Assembly (NCBI GenBank): GCA_964419255.1
Contig: CAYQOU010000068.1
Span: 1-21,773, forward strand
Length of the DNA stretch: 21,773 nt
Direction: 5' to 3'
Origin: CAZPHU01 sp964419255
GTDB lineage: Bacteria; Fibrobacterota; Chitinivibrionia; Chitinivibrionales; CAYFVL01
Below are positions 1-7,744 of the stretch, one piece after another; within the stretch, counting starts at the first letter, position 1; each line of letters starts with the position of its first letter. The notes under the pieces were generated by a model. The model saw nothing but the letters and a program-made list of their open reading frames with translations. It did not search any database and was not told the DNA's origin. The position numbers were made by a program, and so were the translations under genes.

Positions 1-989
1 TTATTTTTAGGCTATCTTTACCGTATCTTGCGTTGTTTTATCTATTGGGTAGTGGGATTCAGCTGCTAATGTACCTATATCACTTCAAAAAAAGTTACTC
101 ATTCATACGGATTAGCATTAGGAATTATGAAAAGGAAGTAATTAAGAGAATCGCCTCGTTTAGCATATCTATTCAGGTAACATTTTTTATCGGATCATTG
201 ATCGATCCCGTGGTAAAGTATATTATTGGGACATCTCACGCGAGGACAATGATTCCAACATATGAAATTGCGAAAAAGTTTTCGAATGCAGTTTCGGGCC
301 TTTATAATTCTTCATTCAGGAATAGCCTGCCAAGAGTGAGTGTGTTAAAATCTCGGGAAGACTTCAGGAAATTTCTTTATACACGTGGAGTTTTGGTTTC
401 AAGATTTGGTATCACGTATTCTGCACTGTTCTTTGGAGTATTTTCATTTCTTTTCGCTATTGTTTTCAAGTACTTTTATAATAATGAAAGCTCTCTTGTA
501 ATCTTCTATATTCTTGCATTAGCTGAATCTGTAAATAACGTGAGTTATATCTTTTATATGTTTATAATAGGACAAGGCAAAGCGCTCTTTCTTTCTTTAT
601 TGCAAACGATAAATCTGACCATAACTGCAACATGTGTGGCCAGCGGATTTTACTTCTTAAATACAAACATGGGATTTACAGGTCTTTTTGTTGCATCTGT
701 TTCTGCAAATGTTCTCATGTTGATGTATGTTAAGAAGATGAGTTCAATAAAACTGTTTGTCATATATGCGAAAATGAAAATATGGAAGCTCATTGTACTG
801 ATCACCGCCTTGTTTTTGATGGTATTTGCAATAAATGAATATCCGAAGCTTTGGGTACTGCATAATGCAGGTCTAATCTTAGTATGTTCAATCGTGTTTT
901 ACAGAGACATAAAAGTAATAGCGGAATACATTCTCAGAGAAATTCTTCGCATTCCCAAACTGCAGCGGGGAATTAACAATAATATCTGA
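1..989 (+). CDS. Wzx-like polysaccharide flippase, C-terminal part
   Basis: Likely moves a lipid-linked oligosaccharide across the inner membrane (MOP/PST superfamily). The frame is open from position 3, so the gene begins outside the window; a TTG at 33 is only an internal codon. The visible part has about seven hydrophobic stretches, including FGITYSALFFGVFSFLFAIV, a pair around VIFYILALAESVNNVSYIFY, and two near the C-terminus. The loop with YEIAKKFSNAVSGLYNSSF followed by a basic stretch resembles the middle of Wzx proteins, which show little sequence identity. It ends 9 bases before a GT2 gene, so the two are probably co-transcribed, and every neighbour is a glycan gene. The codons are AT-rich like the rest of the island. 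The flippase call rests on topology and context; an O-antigen ligase or polymerase is less likely. Confidence 0.72.
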   Translation, partial: IFRLSLPYLALFYLLGSGIQLLMYLYHFKKSYSFIRISIRNYEKEVIKRIASFSISIQVTFFIGSLIDPVVKYIIGTSHARTMIPTYEIAKKFSNAVSGLYNSSFRNSLPRVSVLKSREDFRKFLYTRGVLVSRFGITYSALFFGVFSFLFAIVFKYFYNNESSLVIFYILALAESVNNVSYIFYMFIIGQGKALFLSLLQTINLTITATCVASGFYFLNTNMGFTGLFVASVSANVLMLMYVKKMSSIKLFVIYAKMKIWKLIVLITALFLMVFAINEYPKLWVLHNAGLILVCSIVFYRDIKVIAEYILREILRIPKLQRGINNNI

Positions 990-998
990 TTTGGAAAC

Positions 999-1745
999 AT
1001 GATGGTGAAAGAAAATGTGAAAGTTTCTATAATTACCCCCTCGTATAATCAGGCTTGTTATATTGAAGACGCCATCCAGTCGGTGCTCCAACAGCGTTAT
1101 AAAAATTTAGAACATATCATTGTTGATGGCGGATCTACTGATGAAACAATAGAAATCTTGAAGAAATATCCTCACCTGAAATGGGTTTCCGAAAAGGATA
1201 GAGGTCAGAGTCATGCTATCAATAAAGGCTTTAATATGGCGACAGGTGAAATCGTAGCGTGGTTAAATTCTGATGATTATTACGAGAAAGATATGTTTAA
1301 AGAGGTCGTAACCTATTTTAACGCACACAAAAAGTGTCAGTTTTTATATGGGGATATAACATATGTAAATGAAAATAGAAATTTTATATGTAAAATATCC
1401 GGAGATGTATTGAACTATAGCAATTTGCTTAAAAATCCTGATCTGGTCAGACAGCCGAGTAGCTTCTGGAGACGAAGCGTCATAGATGAAGTTGGGAATT
1501 TGAATGAAAAATTACACATGGTAATGGATTTTGACTTTTTTTTGCGTATTGCAAAAAAGTATGAAATGCACTACATCGGCCGAAATGTTAGTTATTTTCG
1601 ATTTTATTCCGCAGGAAAAACAAGTAAATATAAAATGAGGCAATTCGGTGAATTGATAGACATTTTGATGAAGGAACAAAAATTACAAATATATAAATCA
1701 GCCAAATATATTATAAGTAAATTAATAAGGCTCTGCAGTAAATAG
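999..1745 (+). CDS. GT2 family glycosyltransferase (GT-A fold)
   Basis: Predicted to transfer a sugar from a nucleotide donor to a growing polysaccharide repeat unit on the cytosolic face of the membrane. The 248-residue protein opens with VSIITPSYNQ (residues 9-18), followed by the nucleotide-binding stretch VDGGSTDET (42-50) and the metal-binding DxD-like element NSDD (90-93). Further on are QPSSFWR and MDFDFFLRI, typical of the acceptor half of this group. The start is one of two adjacent ATGs; a weak GGA lies just upstream. It sits 9 bases after the flippase and 14 bases before the next glycosyltransferase, so the three form one + strand operon. The family is certain from the motifs, but sugar and acceptor cannot be read from sequence. 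The length is typical for a compact GT2 enzyme with no membrane segment. Confidence 0.88.
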   Translation: MMVKENVKVSIITPSYNQACYIEDAIQSVLQQRYKNLEHIIVDGGSTDETIEILKKYPHLKWVSEKDRGQSHAINKGFNMATGEIVAWLNSDDYYEKDMFKEVVTYFNAHKKCQFLYGDITYVNENRNFICKISGDVLNYSNLLKNPDLVRQPSSFWRRSVIDEVGNLNEKLHMVMDFDFFLRIAKKYEMHYIGRNVSYFRFYSAGKTSKYKMRQFGELIDILMKEQKLQIYKSAKYIISKLIRLCSK

Positions 1746-1759
1746 AGAAAGGTTATCTA

Positions 1760-2920
1760 TTGCATAAAGTTTATATCAGAGAAGTCACAGTATACTCTAT
1801 CGGAGACTCAAGAAAATATTCAACCTGGTCAAATGTACCGTATTTCTTTACTGAATCTCTTATAGCTAAGGGGGTTAAAGTAAATAGGGTAAATTTAAAA
1901 CCGTTTGTTCTTGCGGAAGTGTTATTTAACAATCTGATAAAACCGGCATTGAAAAAGATTAATAAGGATACCACCTATGAGTATTTTCGCACTGGAATAA
2001 ACTTTTTCCATCAAAAGCAAAGAATCAAGAACGGTGTAAAAAAATATGGAAAATCAGACGCTCATATTTTTATGACTTTTAGCTTTTCTTGGAAACACAA
2101 TTCTAAGGAGAAGGTTTTTTTACAATTTGGCGACTGGAGCTATGATTATTATTTGAATTGTTTTCATAAGGCCGCTCCAGATGTTTTTGAAAAAGCAAGT
2201 ATTGATAGAGAGATTAAGCAAATAAAAGATGTCGATGGAGTGTTTTGTCTTTTCCCCGGACCATGCGAATATATAAAGCAGCATCACCGGGAAAACGACA
2301 TATACTATTTGGGAAATGTAATAAATTGCTGTTGCGAGCCAATCAAAAGTGAGATAGAAGAATATAAAAGAGAATCAAAGATCCTTTTGTTTATTGGAAA
2401 TTATAAATACAAGCAAGGGGCGCTATCATTAATAAACGCTTGTAAAAATAGGATGATAAAGAGATATGGTTTATCTGTCCATATAATAGGAATGAGTACG
2501 AGTGAGTTGGGAAAAGATATTGAAAATGTAGTGTGTCACGGTTATCTGAATAAAGATATACCTTATGAACGGGAGCGATATTATGCTCTTCTCAAGAAAG
2601 CTCGTATTGTTGTAAATACTAATCCCATATGGGCGGGCTTCTCCTCTATTGTTGAGGCGATGTATTTTTATACCCCCGTTATTGTATATCCCTTTGACGA
2701 ATTCAAGAAAACATTTGGTGGAGACATACCGTTTGGTGTATATTGCAATAATTCGGAGGATGATATAAGACGGGCAATTTTACAGATAATGAATAGCAAT
2801 AATTATGAACAATTATGCGAACAAGCATTTGATGCTGTTAAAGAGTTTGGGTGGGATAGTTATTGCACCAAATTTTTAAAGAAGGCATCTAAGATTTTGA
2901 AAAGAAAAAATGATTCTTAA
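1760..2920 (+). CDS. GT-B glycosyltransferase (GT1/GT4-like)
   Basis: A probable cytosolic glycosyltransferase of the two-Rossmann-domain type, 386 residues. The second domain begins near ILLFIGNYKYKQG (about 208-220), continues with VHIIGMS (240-246) and HGYL (260-263), and ends with the donor-binding block GFSSIVEAMYFYTPVIVYP (293-311). Glu299 corresponds to the second Glu of the EX7E motif; the place of the first Glu is taken by Trp291, so this is a divergent member. The start is a TTG at 1760, chosen because AGAAAGG lies about 7 bases upstream and no better start fits. Cys190-192 form a run of three cysteines, an oddity without clear meaning. It is the third gene of the + strand operon and ends 32 bases before the convergent methyltransferase. 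The substrate is unknown. Confidence 0.7.
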   Translation: MHKVYIREVTVYSIGDSRKYSTWSNVPYFFTESLIAKGVKVNRVNLKPFVLAEVLFNNLIKPALKKINKDTTYEYFRTGINFFHQKQRIKNGVKKYGKSDAHIFMTFSFSWKHNSKEKVFLQFGDWSYDYYLNCFHKAAPDVFEKASIDREIKQIKDVDGVFCLFPGPCEYIKQHHRENDIYYLGNVINCCCEPIKSEIEEYKRESKILLFIGNYKYKQGALSLINACKNRMIKRYGLSVHIIGMSTSELGKDIENVVCHGYLNKDIPYERERYYALLKKARIVVNTNPIWAGFSSIVEAMYFYTPVIVYPFDEFKKTFGGDIPFGVYCNNSEDDIRRAILQIMNSNNYEQLCEQAFDAVKEFGWDSYCTKFLKKASKILKRKNDS

Positions 2921-2952
2921 TATGCAAACATAATTGCACAAGAGGGAAAAGC

Positions 2953-3636
2953 CTACTTAATTGCTTCAATGTTAAGGCTTATGAAATAATCTTTCCCGTT
3001 GAGTGAAATAGATTTGTTAGACCAGTCATCGATGTTCTTGTGCCATACGTGTTCGTGCTTCCATTCTTGTACTTGTGAAAAACCAACCCTTTTTAACAAA
3101 CTTTTCAAGTAGAACTTGTCGAAAATTGCATAGTGATAATTGAAATCATAATCTTGCCCGCCATACAATACGACCATTAGTTTTTCAAGGTCTTCCGCAT
3201 TTTCATCGTATGCTTGCAGGATCACTTCGAAATCAGGAACAGAAATTCTTAAAACGCCACCAAGTTTAAGTTTACGGTAGTATTCTGACAATACGAATTC
3301 AATTTGCGTATGCGAAATATGCTCAAGGCAATGAGATATATAAATAAGGTCGAGTTCATTGTCTTTGAACATGTTTAAAGACTCAACTTTATGCAAAAAG
3401 TGCACATGCTTGAATGGTAGAAGGTCGACATTTATGAAGTTGGGGTGATTAATTTCGCCACACCCCAAATGGACGTTTTTAATTTTAGTGTTAGGTTTTT
3501 GATGGTTAAAAAACCAATAAAGATATTTCAATCGCCTTTTAAAATACCGAAAAAGGGTGTGTATGTTTCGGAGAGAGTTGTTCGCATTCATCAGCTGATC
3601 CTGCTTAAAATCTATTAATGGTTTTTTGACTAACAT
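2953..3636 (-). CDS. SAM-dependent methyltransferase, class I
   Basis: A 227-residue methyltransferase of the type 11-like class I fold. Motif I is VHLGCGE (55-61), the acidic end of strand 2 is in NVD (69-71), and the post-motif region has SHCLEHI (101-107) followed by LKLGGVLRISVPD (123-135), all in the usual order. The first 50 residues are basic and carry no membrane segment. In this context it probably methylates a sugar of the polysaccharide or caps the chain, but glycan methyltransferases of this group cannot be told from small-molecule ones by sequence alone. It lies 113 bases downstream of a GT4-like gene on the same strand. The ATG at 3636 has only a poor ribosome binding site; Met16 is an alternative start. 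The neighbourhood is AT-rich. The fold is confident, the substrate is not. Confidence 0.8.
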   Translation of the reverse strand: MLVKKPLIDFKQDQLMNANNSLRNIHTLFRYFKRRLKYLYWFFNHQKPNTKIKNVHLGCGEINHPNFINVDLLPFKHVHFLHKVESLNMFKDNELDLIYISHCLEHISHTQIEFVLSEYYRKLKLGGVLRISVPDFEVILQAYDENAEDLEKLMVVLYGGQDYDFNYHYAIFDKFYLKSLLKRVGFSQVQEWKHEHVWHKNIDDWSNKSISLNGKDYFISLNIEAIK

Positions 3637-3703
3637 GGTGAAAAGATGTTTTACCTGTTTTGTACGTATTCATAATTGTATATTTTCGCACACGCTATTT
3701 TAT

Positions 3704-3719
3704 GGTGTAAAAAGGTGTA
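3704..3719. repeat. tandem GGTGTA repeat, one helical turn apart
   Basis: GGTGTA occurs at 3704-3709 and again at 3714-3719, each followed by an A/T tract, inside the 113-base gap between the methyltransferase and the upstream glycosyltransferase. The 10-base spacing would put both copies on the same face of the helix, as for a protein-binding site. It may equally be chance in AT-rich DNA. Confidence 0.25.
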
Positions 3720-3749
3720 TAATCTCGACAAAAAACATGTAATGTATAA

Positions 3750-4955
3750 TCATTTACTCTGAGGACCTTCGATAGCATTTGTACAATAATTATAGATTAG
3801 ATCTAAATTGGTGGTTTCGTCAAAATATTTTCGTGCCTTTATATATCCATTATCCCCAAATTCTTTCGCAAGTGATTCATTCTCTAACAAAGAAAGTATA
3901 CCCTGACAAATGTCGGCCGAATCACCGCATTGGACAATTATTCCGTTTTTCTGATGGTCTACAAGCTCGAGTGTGTGAGCTGTATTTGTAGCAACAACAG
4001 GCTTTTTCATTGACCATGCTTCAATTAAGGGCCTCGAAAAATGACTTTGAGTATTGAGAGATACTAAAACATCCGAGCAAGCGATTATGAGAGAAGTATC
4101 ATCGACCTCGCCCAGGAAAGATACATGGCTGTTTAAGTTTTCTATTTCTTTCATGCATTCTGCGCTGTACCTTTTTTCTACTGTGTGGTTCTTTCCTACG
4201 AGTATAAAATGCACATCTTTTCTTGATGATGTTAGCAGCTTAATGGATGAAATATAATCTGAAGTACCTTTAATGGGGTGTATGCCACCTAAAAAAGTTA
4301 CAATATATTTTTCTTGAGGGATTCGTAGTTCTCTTTTCTTTTCAAAGATACTCTGTGGTAAGAAGTGCGATTCGGAGACAAACTCTCTGACTATTTTTAT
4401 TTGATTTGAGGTAGAATGGGCGGGAGAAATCTGGTTAGCTTCAATTTCTGTGATGGGGAAAATCAAATCGGAACATTTCAGAATTAATCTGGATAAAAGG
4501 AATTTTCTTATTCCAAAAGTGCCTCTATTGAATAGGCTCCGGATATGAATCGCCGTAGGGATACCCAAAAGCTTACTTACAACTGAACTATGGATAGATA
4601 CATATTCATTGATGTATACAAAATCCGGTTTAACTTTTAGAACACAGAAAAATGTTATGGACATGCCCAAGAGAAACTTTAAAACATTTCTAAAAACCAT
4701 TATGAGGCCATTTACCGAAAAGATGGTGAAATTGTCACTAAAGTGGAGATCTAAGGCAAAGGCGTTGAAACCAAAGAAAAGAGAAGGTATACAACTAGCC
4801 CCCGTTTCATGAAAAGGTTTTTGTGTCGCGGTGCTCTTTGGTGTTAAAACAGTTACAATGTAACCTGCTGTTACAAATTTTTTAGTTATGTACTTAAGGC
4901 TGACTGAAGACCCCGAGACGAACTTGTCATGATCAATGAAAAGAATTTTTTTCAT
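3750..4955 (-). CDS. GT4-like glycosyltransferase with altered EX7E motif
   Basis: A 401-residue GT-B glycosyltransferase. The N-terminal acceptor domain starts with KKILFIDHDKFVSGSS and has a hydrophobic stretch around residues 83-108, which may dip into the membrane. The C-terminal donor domain starts near VTFLGGIHPIKGT (219-231), with ILVGKN (251-256), FLGEVDD (280-286) and SRPLIEAWSMKKPVVATN (307-324). Glu312 is the second Glu of the EX7E motif; the first is replaced by Ser304. Such loss is seen in some active members but lowers certainty about retaining GT4 chemistry. The ATG at 4955 begins MKKILFI, a typical start, with a weak Shine-Dalgarno. Together with the methyltransferase downstream it forms a - strand pair facing the first operon. 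The sugar specificity is unknown. Confidence 0.8.
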   Translation of the reverse strand: MKKILFIDHDKFVSGSSVSLKYITKKFVTAGYIVTVLTPKSTATQKPFHETGASCIPSLFFGFNAFALDLHFSDNFTIFSVNGLIMVFRNVLKFLLGMSITFFCVLKVKPDFVYINEYVSIHSSVVSKLLGIPTAIHIRSLFNRGTFGIRKFLLSRLILKCSDLIFPITEIEANQISPAHSTSNQIKIVREFVSESHFLPQSIFEKKRELRIPQEKYIVTFLGGIHPIKGTSDYISSIKLLTSSRKDVHFILVGKNHTVEKRYSAECMKEIENLNSHVSFLGEVDDTSLIIACSDVLVSLNTQSHFSRPLIEAWSMKKPVVATNTAHTLELVDHQKNGIIVQCGDSADICQGILSLLENESLAKEFGDNGYIKARKYFDETTNLDLIYNYCTNAIEGPQSK

Positions 4956-5098
4956 TTGGGAAATACCCCGAACGGACTGGTGCTTTTATGGAAATCCTAA
5001 AAATCAGGGATGAATATGAAAACTAGCAAAGGCTCGACTTTATTAAAAATACATGCAGAGAATGCAATAAGCAATTTAAATACGTAAAATAGCTCTGT

Positions 5099-5133
5099 TT
5101 ATTGCCTGTATTTTTTATAAGTACAGGCAATAA
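5099..5133. repeat. 12-bp perfect inverted repeat
   Basis: The arms 5099-5110 and 5122-5133 (TTATTGCCTGTA and its complement) are separated by an 11-base T-rich centre. Neither side is followed by the T tract expected of an intrinsic terminator, and the right arm covers the place where a -35 box would lie for the promoter at 5146-5154. An operator is therefore a better guess than a terminator. The dyad is directly visible; the function is inferred. Confidence 0.6.
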
Positions 5134-5145
5134 GATCCACAAAAA

Positions 5146-5154
5146 TGCTATAAT
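5146..5154 (+). promoter_or_regulatory. extended -10 promoter (TGCTATAAT)
   Basis: TGCTATAAT matches the extended -10 element exactly (TG, one base, then a perfect TATAAT). No good -35 box lies 16-18 bases upstream, which is usual for extended -10 promoters. Transcription would start near 5161 and run rightward into the small frame at 5298 and the GT2 gene at 5539. Confidence 0.5.
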
Positions 5155-5166
5155 GACATTTAGGAG

Positions 5167-5531
5167 ATGAGCTTTCTTAATAGGAAGTTGAAAAATTTCC
5201 TTATAAATGAAGTGGAGATATTTAACTCATAATTTCATTTTGGAATACAAAATGCTTATGAAAATGGGATGAAGATAATAAGCAGGCTTAAAGGAAGATG
5301 AGCCAATGCGATGATCGATACATTTTCTATGACGATATCGATCCTATTGATCGCCTGATTTCTCAATGGTGGTTACAACCTATACAAGTTGGCTTAAAAA
5401 ACCAAATAGTAGATGAGGGCAAATGTCTCAAAAAGAACGAAAAACATCGCATTGGGGCAGATGGTATTTTATTGATCTGGGATGAAAAATGTTTTTCGAG
5501 GGTTGAAAAGAATATTCTGAATAAGAAATGA
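5167..5531 (+). pseudogene. possible degraded gene or small ORFs, unrecognised
   Basis: Two short open frames lie in tandem. The first (5167-5232, 21 codons, beginning MSFLNRKLKNFLINE) has AGGAG touching its ATG. The second (5298-5531, 77 codons, beginning MSQCDDRYIFYDDIDPIDRL) ends 7 bases before the GT2 gene and has an AAGGAAG too close to its ATG. Frame +1 after the first stop still reads protein-like (FHFGIQNAYENGMKIIS) up to 5297, which suggests one former coding region broken by a stop and a frame change. I do not recognise the product. The alternative is a genuine 77-residue protein coupled to the GT2 gene, whose composition (Trp pair at about residue 24, several Cys) is plausible. Confidence in either reading is low. 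Confidence 0.3.
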
Positions 5532-5538
5532 GAGAAAA

Positions 5539-6510
5539 ATGAAAAAATTTCCACTCGTCTCCGTGATGATTCTTAATTGGAATGGTGAAGAAGTAATTGA
5601 AGAATGTATCGATTCCGTCCTTCAGACAGAATATGAAAACTATGAGATTGTGGTGGTAGACAATGCTTCTACCGATCGTTCAATAGAAATAATTGAAGGG
5701 TTTAAATCAGTTAGGCTGGTAAGAAATCAACAAAACTATGGGTTTGCGAAAGGAAACAATATAGGTTTCGCTTATTGTAGAGGGGCATATGTTGTCACAT
5801 TGAACAATGACATAATAGTTGAGCCGAATTGGCTCAACAAACCAATAGAAATTTTTGAAAGAGATGAGAGAATCGGGATTGTTAGCTGTAGACAAATGAA
5901 TTACTACAAAAGGGATCTCATCGATTCACTTTATCTCTTCCCCACACATTTTCTTTTGTTTGGAAATATGGGATTGAAAAAACGGTATTGTCGAGAAAAT
6001 CCCCATTACTCCAAAAGAGGCTATACCATTGGAGCAAGTGGCGCTTCTGTCATATATCGAAAGAAACTTCTTGAAGAATTAAATGGGTTTGAGGAAAAGT
6101 TTTTCGCTTATCATGAAGAAAGCGATTTGCATATGCGGGCATTCTTAGCAGGATGGAAATGCCTCTATATCCCCACCTCAGTCGTTTATCATAAAGGTAG
6201 CCATTCCTTTAACAAGATGAAGAAAACTTTTTATTATTATCATGAGCGTAATCGAGTATGGTTCATTTACAGGAATTTTCCGGTGTCGATAATAGTCAGG
6301 AACCTGCCAATGATATTGTTTAGAGAATTTAAAACATTCGTGAATGTCGCATTAATTAAAAGGCACATGCATACTTATGTGAAAGCGCGAATAGATGGGT
6401 TCAATACTTTAAGGCAATTTAAAGATGTACGTTCCATTAATATAAAAAGGTTTTCATTGCACAGGAAGAGATATAACATGCTGACTAAAAGAAAAATATT
6501 GCCTTTTTGA
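5539..6510 (+). CDS. GT2 glycosyltransferase, rhamnosyltransferase-like
   Basis: A 323-residue GT-A enzyme of the group that includes WbbL-like rhamnosyltransferases. It has VSVMILNWNG (7-16), the donor-binding VVVDNASTD (38-46), a DxD-like LNND (88-91), then LNGFEEKFFAYHEESDLHMR (181-200), which carries the ED-like catalytic-base region, and VVYHKGSHS (215-223). These elements in this order are diagnostic of the subfamily; rhamnose as donor is an inference from family membership only. The ATG at 5539 follows a weak GAGAG and begins MKKFPLVSV. No membrane helix is clear, though the C-terminal 100 residues are basic and could bind the membrane. It is probably driven from the promoter at 5146 and converges with the GT4 gene at 6626. 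Confidence 0.85.
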   Translation: MKKFPLVSVMILNWNGEEVIEECIDSVLQTEYENYEIVVVDNASTDRSIEIIEGFKSVRLVRNQQNYGFAKGNNIGFAYCRGAYVVTLNNDIIVEPNWLNKPIEIFERDERIGIVSCRQMNYYKRDLIDSLYLFPTHFLLFGNMGLKKRYCRENPHYSKRGYTIGASGASVIYRKKLLEELNGFEEKFFAYHEESDLHMRAFLAGWKCLYIPTSVVYHKGSHSFNKMKKTFYYYHERNRVWFIYRNFPVSIIVRNLPMILFREFKTFVNVALIKRHMHTYVKARIDGFNTLRQFKDVRSINIKRFSLHRKRYNMLTKRKILPF

Positions 6511-6625
6511 ACTGCTGCTATGTAAATGAGTATGTGTAAATCACAAAGACGGTGTCAAGGGAAAGAATGAGGGAAGAGGAGGCCGTTTGGCTTGAGTTAG
6601 GGGCTTATTCTAAGAAATTAATCTT

Positions 6626-7744
6626 TCACAGCACATCACGCAGTATTTCCAGTGTTTTTTGTGCAGTGACGTTCCAATCAAATTTCTGACGTTGTCGCTC
6701 GCAATTTGCTCTTAAGGTTTTCATTTTGCCGGGGGAAGTAAGAACATCCAAAAGCTTTTCGGCAATATCGTCTGTATCGTGCGGATCGACATAAACGGCC
6801 GCATCGCCGGTGACCTCCGGAAGGGAAGTGTTATCTGAAGCCAGAACGGGCGTCCCGCAATTTATCGCCTCCAATGGTGCGATACCAAAACCCTCATAGA
6901 GGCTTGGGAATGCAAAAATCTCAGCGCCTTTGTACAGGTAAAACAGTTCCTCATTTTCAACATACCCTGTGAATATCACCCGATTTTCCAGTCCATAATC
7001 CTTAACCAGAGCATACGTCTTCTCGTACCACCATCCCTCGCCTCCCACGATAACAAGACAATGATCAATTTTGTCTTTGATGCGTTTGAAGGCGTGAAGA
7101 AGTCTTTGAAGGTTTTTTCGAGGTTCCAGAAATCCGACGAATAAAATATACGGATGCTTTAGGCCAAACTTTTGGAAAACCGACTCGGCCGTCTTTACGT
7201 CATATTCATAGTCTACCCTTTCATCTGCCGCAAGATAAGTAACACTCACCTTCTCCTCGAAATCACCTACATATTTAGATATATCTTTTTTGGTGTTTTC
7301 TGATACGGCAATCACTCCGTTTGCTTTCCTTACCGCTAATTTTATGATAGGAACAAATAAGCGTCTGGAACGGGGATAGAGCCTGTGAAGAAGGAAAAAA
7401 CTCAGATCATGAATTACCACTACATTTTTCGATCTCGACCAAATAAAGGGCATGGTGTAGTTTGGTGATAATAGAACATCAACTTTGTCCCTCATACAAT
7501 AATAAGGAAGAATCGCCTGCTCCCAGGCGAGTCTGGTACTGACTCTCTTTGGAGCTACTGGTGATAATCGAAAATTTTCAGGCAATGCAGGTATCGAGGA
7601 CGCGCCGGTTTGGCTGCAATATACGATGTATTTGTTTTGTGCATCTATTTTAGATAATGAGGCGATTATATTAATTATATAGAATGATGCGCCCCCTTTT
7701 ACGCAAGACAAACTGGATGCATTTATACCGATACTAATTGCCAT
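6626..7744 (-). CDS. GT4 family glycosyltransferase
   Basis: A canonical retaining GT4 enzyme of 372 residues, likely a mannosyltransferase-type protein that acts in the cytosol on a lipid-linked glycan. The N-terminal domain has the glycine loop KGGASFYI (16-23) and VVVIHDLSFF (108-117). The donor domain has ILFVGFLEPRKNLQRLLHAF (200-219), LVIVGGEGW (230-238), FTGYV (258-262) and EGFGIAPLEA (284-293), with both Glu284 and Glu292 of the EX7E motif present. The ATG at 7744 overlaps the 3' end of the epimerase gene by 11 bases, so translation of the two is probably coupled. Base composition here is less AT-rich than to the left of 6.6 kb, closer to the rest of the genome. Donor identity is not determined by the sequence. 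Confidence 0.9.
   Translation of the reverse strand: MAISIGINASSLSCVKGGASFYIINIIASLSKIDAQNKYIVYCSQTGASSIPALPENFRLSPVAPKRVSTRLAWEQAILPYYCMRDKVDVLLSPNYTMPFIWSRSKNVVVIHDLSFFLLHRLYPRSRRLFVPIIKLAVRKANGVIAVSENTKKDISKYVGDFEEKVSVTYLAADERVDYEYDVKTAESVFQKFGLKHPYILFVGFLEPRKNLQRLLHAFKRIKDKIDHCLVIVGGEGWWYEKTYALVKDYGLENRVIFTGYVENEELFYLYKGAEIFAFPSLYEGFGIAPLEAINCGTPVLASDNTSLPEVTGDAAVYVDPHDTDDIAEKLLDVLTSPGKMKTLRANCERQRQKFDWNVTAQKTLEILRDVL

Larger units (their letters stand above)
4956..5297. other. AT-rich intergenic stretch with promoter and dyad
   Basis: This 342-base stretch separates a leftward glycosyltransferase from a rightward one. It holds a 12-bp perfect inverted repeat (5099-5133), an extended -10 promoter (5146-5154), and a short reading frame from 5167 with an AGGAG directly before its ATG. 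No full-length gene is visible on either strand. I see no tRNA and no transposon remnant. Confidence 0.6.
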
